A stretch of DNA of 59,102 bases, taken from Zobellella denitrificans (lineage in GTDB: Bacteria > Pseudomonadota > Gammaproteobacteria > Enterobacterales > Aeromonadaceae). Every line of letters starts with the position of its first letter. The first letter of the stretch is position 1. The notes under the pieces are model-generated. The model worked only from the letters and a program-made list of their open reading frames with translations. It made no database searches and was not told where the DNA came from. Where the stretch lies: the NCBI RefSeq assembly GCF_002237365.1, contig NZ_NMUO01000013.1, positions 1-59,102 of the forward strand, read 5' to 3'. The position numbers and the translations under genes were made by a program. This document shows positions 57,030-59,102 of this stretch, piece by piece.

Positions 57030-58094
57030 ATGGCCCTGTTCAGCTCGCCCCCCTCTTCCCTTTGTTTGCTGCGTTTATCCGCCATCGGCGACTGCTGCCA
57101 TGCGGTGGCCCTGGTGCAGGCCATCCAGCGCCAGTGGCCCCAGACCCGCATCACCTGGGTCACCGGCAGGGTGGAAGCCGGCCTGCTGCAACTGCTGCCC
57201 GGAGTGGAGGTGATCCCCTTCGACAAGAAGGCCGGCTGGAAAGGCTATCTCGCCCTGTGGCAGCAACTGCGGGGACGCCGCTTCGACGCCCTGCTGCATA
57301 TGCAGGCGGCCCTGCGCGCCAGCCTGGCCAGCCTGGGGATCCGGGCCCGATACCGGCTGGGTTTCGAGCGGGAGCGAGCCAAGGACGGGCAGTGGCTGTT
57401 CACCAACCTCAGGGTGCCCGCCACCGGCGACCATGTGGTGGACGGCTTTATGGGCTTCGGCCGGGCGCTGGGGCTGGACGATGTCTCCCCGAGCTGGTCC
57501 CTGCCCCTGCCGGCAGCCGAACGGGACTGGGCCCGCCCGCACCGGGACCACCGTCCGCTGCTGCTGATTTGTCCCGCCGCCAGCAAGGCCTACAAGAACT
57601 GGACCGCCGAAGGCTACGCCGCCCTCGCCGACCACGCCCACGAGCGCGGCATGAAGGTGGTACTCATCGGCAGCCCCGCCAAGATGGAACAGGATCTGGC
57701 AGCGAAAATCCGCAATATTAGCAGCAACATCGATGAAAACCTGGTGGGAAAAACCAGCCTGCCGCAACTGCTGGCCCTGATCCAGGAGGCCAGCCTGGTG
57801 GTGGCGCCGGATACCGGCCCCGCCCACATGGCGACCCTGGTCGGCACCCCCGTCATCGGCCTCTACGCCCACCACAACCCCCGGCGCACCGGCCCCTACC
57901 GCTGCCGGGACTACGTGGTCAGCGTCTACGAAGAAGCCCTGCTGGCGGAAACCGGCAAGACCCCCGAGCAGTTGCCCTGGCGTACCCGGGTCAGGGATCC
58001 GCACGCCATGCAGCGCATCACCCTCGAGCAGGTGATTGCCCAGTTCGACCGCATCACCCAGGATTTCAATCTGTTACAGGAGCCTTCTCGATGA
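57030..58094 (+). CDS. GT9 family heptosyltransferase
   Basis: 354 aa from ATG 57030 with AGGAGAG upstream. GT-B glycosyltransferase family 9: [20 protein letters not shown] near the N-terminus, [20 protein letters not shown], and [20 protein letters not shown]. It is distinct from WaaF, so it adds another heptose, or heptose I as WaaC; the exact acceptor cannot be told. Overlaps waaE by 4 bp (ATGA). Confidence 0.88.
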   Translation: MALFSSPPSSLCLLRLSAIGDCCHAVALVQAIQRQWPQTRITWVTGRVEAGLLQLLPGVEVIPFDKKAGWKGYLALWQQLRGRRFDALLHMQAALRASLASLGIRARYRLGFERERAKDGQWLFTNLRVPATGDHVVDGFMGFGRALGLDDVSPSWSLPLPAAERDWARPHRDHRPLLLICPAASKAYKNWTAEGYAALADHAHERGMKVVLIGSPAKMEQDLAAKIRNISSNIDENLVGKTSLPQLLALIQEASLVVAPDTGPAHMATLVGTPVIGLYAHHNPRRTGPYRCRDYVVSVYEEALLAETGKTPEQLPWRTRVRDPHAMQRITLEQVIAQFDRITQDFNLLQEPSR

Positions 58095-58870
58095 ACCAGC
58101 GCCCCACCCTCGCCGCCGTCCTGATCGTCAAGAACGAGGCGGACAACCTGGCCGACTGCCTGGCCACCCTGGACTGGGTGGACGAAATCGTGGTGATGGA
58201 CTCTGGCAGCACCGATCGCACCCGGGAGGTGGCCGAGGCCGCCGGTGCCCGTTTCTTCGAGAACACCGACTGGCCCGGCTTCGGCCGCCAGCGGCAGCTG
58301 GCCCAGGACAGGGTGCAGTCTGACTGGGTACTGTGGATCGACGCGGACGAGCGGGTCACCCCCGAGCTCAGGGCCAGCATCGAGGCGGTGCTGGCCCGGC
58401 CCACCGACGACACCGTCTACGCCATTTCCCGCCTGTCCTGGGTGTTCGGCCGCTTTATCCGCCACTGCGGCTGGTACCCGGATCGGGTGCTGCGACTCTA
58501 CCCCAGGGCCCTCACCGGCTACAACGACGCCCTGGTGCACGAAAAGGTGGAGCTCAAGCCGGGCATCAACACCGTCCGCCTGCGGGGGGATCTGCTGCAC
58601 TACACCTATCGGGATCTGGAGCACTACCTGGTCAAGTCGGCCGGCTACGCCGCCGCCTGGGCCCGGCAGCGGGCCGAGCGGGGCAAGAAGGGCTCCCTGG
58701 CCCAGGGGCTGCTGCACGGGGTGGGTTGTTTCCTCAAGATGTACCTGCTGAAGGCGGGCTTCCTGGACGGCCGGCAGGGCCTGCTGCTGTGCCTGCTGTC
58801 GGCCCACTCCACCTTCGTGAAGTACGCCGACCTCTGGGTCAGGACAGAAACGTCCGGGCCCAGGGAGTGA
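58091..58870 (+). CDS. waaE: LPS core glycosyltransferase WaaE (GT2)
   Basis: 259 aa GT-A enzyme: [40 protein letters not shown], the DxD-type [12 protein letters not shown], and [20 protein letters not shown]. WaaE/KdtX enzymes add a beta-glucose to heptose I in Klebsiella, Serratia and Aeromonas. Coupled to the GT9 gene upstream; its last 32 bp overlap the convergent partial GT9 gene. Confidence 0.92.
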   Translation: MNQRPTLAAVLIVKNEADNLADCLATLDWVDEIVVMDSGSTDRTREVAEAAGARFFENTDWPGFGRQRQLAQDRVQSDWVLWIDADERVTPELRASIEAVLARPTDDTVYAISRLSWVFGRFIRHCGWYPDRVLRLYPRALTGYNDALVHEKVELKPGINTVRLRGDLLHYTYRDLEHYLVKSAGYAAAWARQRAERGKKGSLAQGLLHGVGCFLKMYLLKAGFLDGRQGLLLCLLSAHSTFVKYADLWVRTETSGPRE

Positions 58871-59102
58871 CCGCCGCCGCCGCTGCAGTCACGTCCACCC
58901 GGCTCATGTCCTCCACCTGCTCCCCGGCCTCGCCGGGAGGATGAAAGGCCAGGTGCCGCCCCTCGCTGTTCAGCGGCCGCCAGCGCAGCGGCGTGGCCGA
59001 GCGGCGCAACGGGAAAAAGCCCACCGTGGGCACGTCCAGGGCGGCGGCGATATGCAGGGGGCCGGTGCTGCCGGCCACGAACAGGCTGCCGCAGGCCAGC
59101 AG
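58839..59102 (-). CDS. GT9 glycosyltransferase, C-terminal part (runs off the window)
   Basis: The last 87 codons of a gene that enters from beyond 59102. The visible part contains the GT9 donor-site signature [20 protein letters not shown] followed by VGFFP, as in heptosyltransferases. The C-terminus ends [10 protein letters not shown]. Its 3' end overlaps waaE by 32 bp in convergent orientation. It may be the missing heptosyltransferase I or an outer-core enzyme; the N-terminal half is needed to decide. Confidence 0.85.
   Translation of the reverse strand: MLACGSLFVAGSTGPLHIAAALDVPTVGFFPLRRSATPLRWRPLNSEGRHLAFHPPGEAGEQVEDMSRVDVTAAAAAVTPWARTFLS

Overview
The window is chromosomal DNA of a GC-rich gammaproteobacterium. 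Gene order and protein types point to the Aeromonadales (Oceanimonas/Zobellella-like); this is inferred from synteny, not from a database search. The supporting blocks are: rrn - murI - btuB / trmA, as at the enterobacterial rrnB locus; rpmE / priA - argS - ftsN - hslVU - rraA - zapB; hldD facing kbl-tdh; and a fused glycosyltransferase/deacetylase of the Aeromonas WahA type in a lipopolysaccharide (LPS) core cluster.

Layout. 1-8.1 kb: the 5' end of a 16S rRNA gene with two promoters and boxA antitermination signals (minus strand), a membrane-anchored RRM protein, glutamate racemase, BtuB under a cobalamin riboswitch, TrmA, a palindrome-rich repeat element, malic enzyme, a secreted nuclease and ribosomal protein L31. 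8.2-17.7 kb: replication restart, arginyl-tRNA synthesis, cell division (ftsN, zapB), the HslVU protease, RraA and a split YjjP/YjjB exporter. 17.8-22 kb: cysE, fieF, an unknown Cys-pair protein, trmL and a MATE pump. 21.9-30 kb: a complete aa3-type cytochrome c oxidase block (coxB, coxA, ctaG, coxC, SURF1, ctaA, cyoE, sco) with one unknown CGHC protein and one antisense DUF2909-type gene. 30-39 kb: a perfect 7-bp tandem array, lexA with two SOS boxes, ubiCA, a FliL-like orphan, glpEG and a full branched-chain amino acid ABC system. 39-43.4 kb: a LacI regulator, threonine catabolism (tdh, kbl) and a TetR regulator.

43.5-59.1 kb is an LPS inner/outer-core locus. Its conserved GC-rich backbone is hldD, the WahA-like fusion, waaF, waaA, kdkA, a GT9 gene, waaE and a partial GT9 gene. 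Two AT-rich inserts interrupt it. The first (about 46.26-51.6 kb) holds an acetyltransferase, a GT32, a small HAD phosphatase, a nucleotidyltransferase-like/kinase fusion, a second nucleotidyltransferase and a WavE-type transferase, largely in overlapping frames. The second (about 53.7-56.2 kb) is an AT3-SGNH O-acyltransferase whose AT-rich tract begins inside the 3' end of waaA.

The best candidate for an undescribed system is the HAD - NTase/kinase fusion - NTase - WavE cassette at 47.86-51.48 kb. It looks like a route that phosphorylates a small molecule, activates it as a nucleotide conjugate and transfers it to LPS. No CRISPR array, prophage, transposase or tRNA gene was seen.
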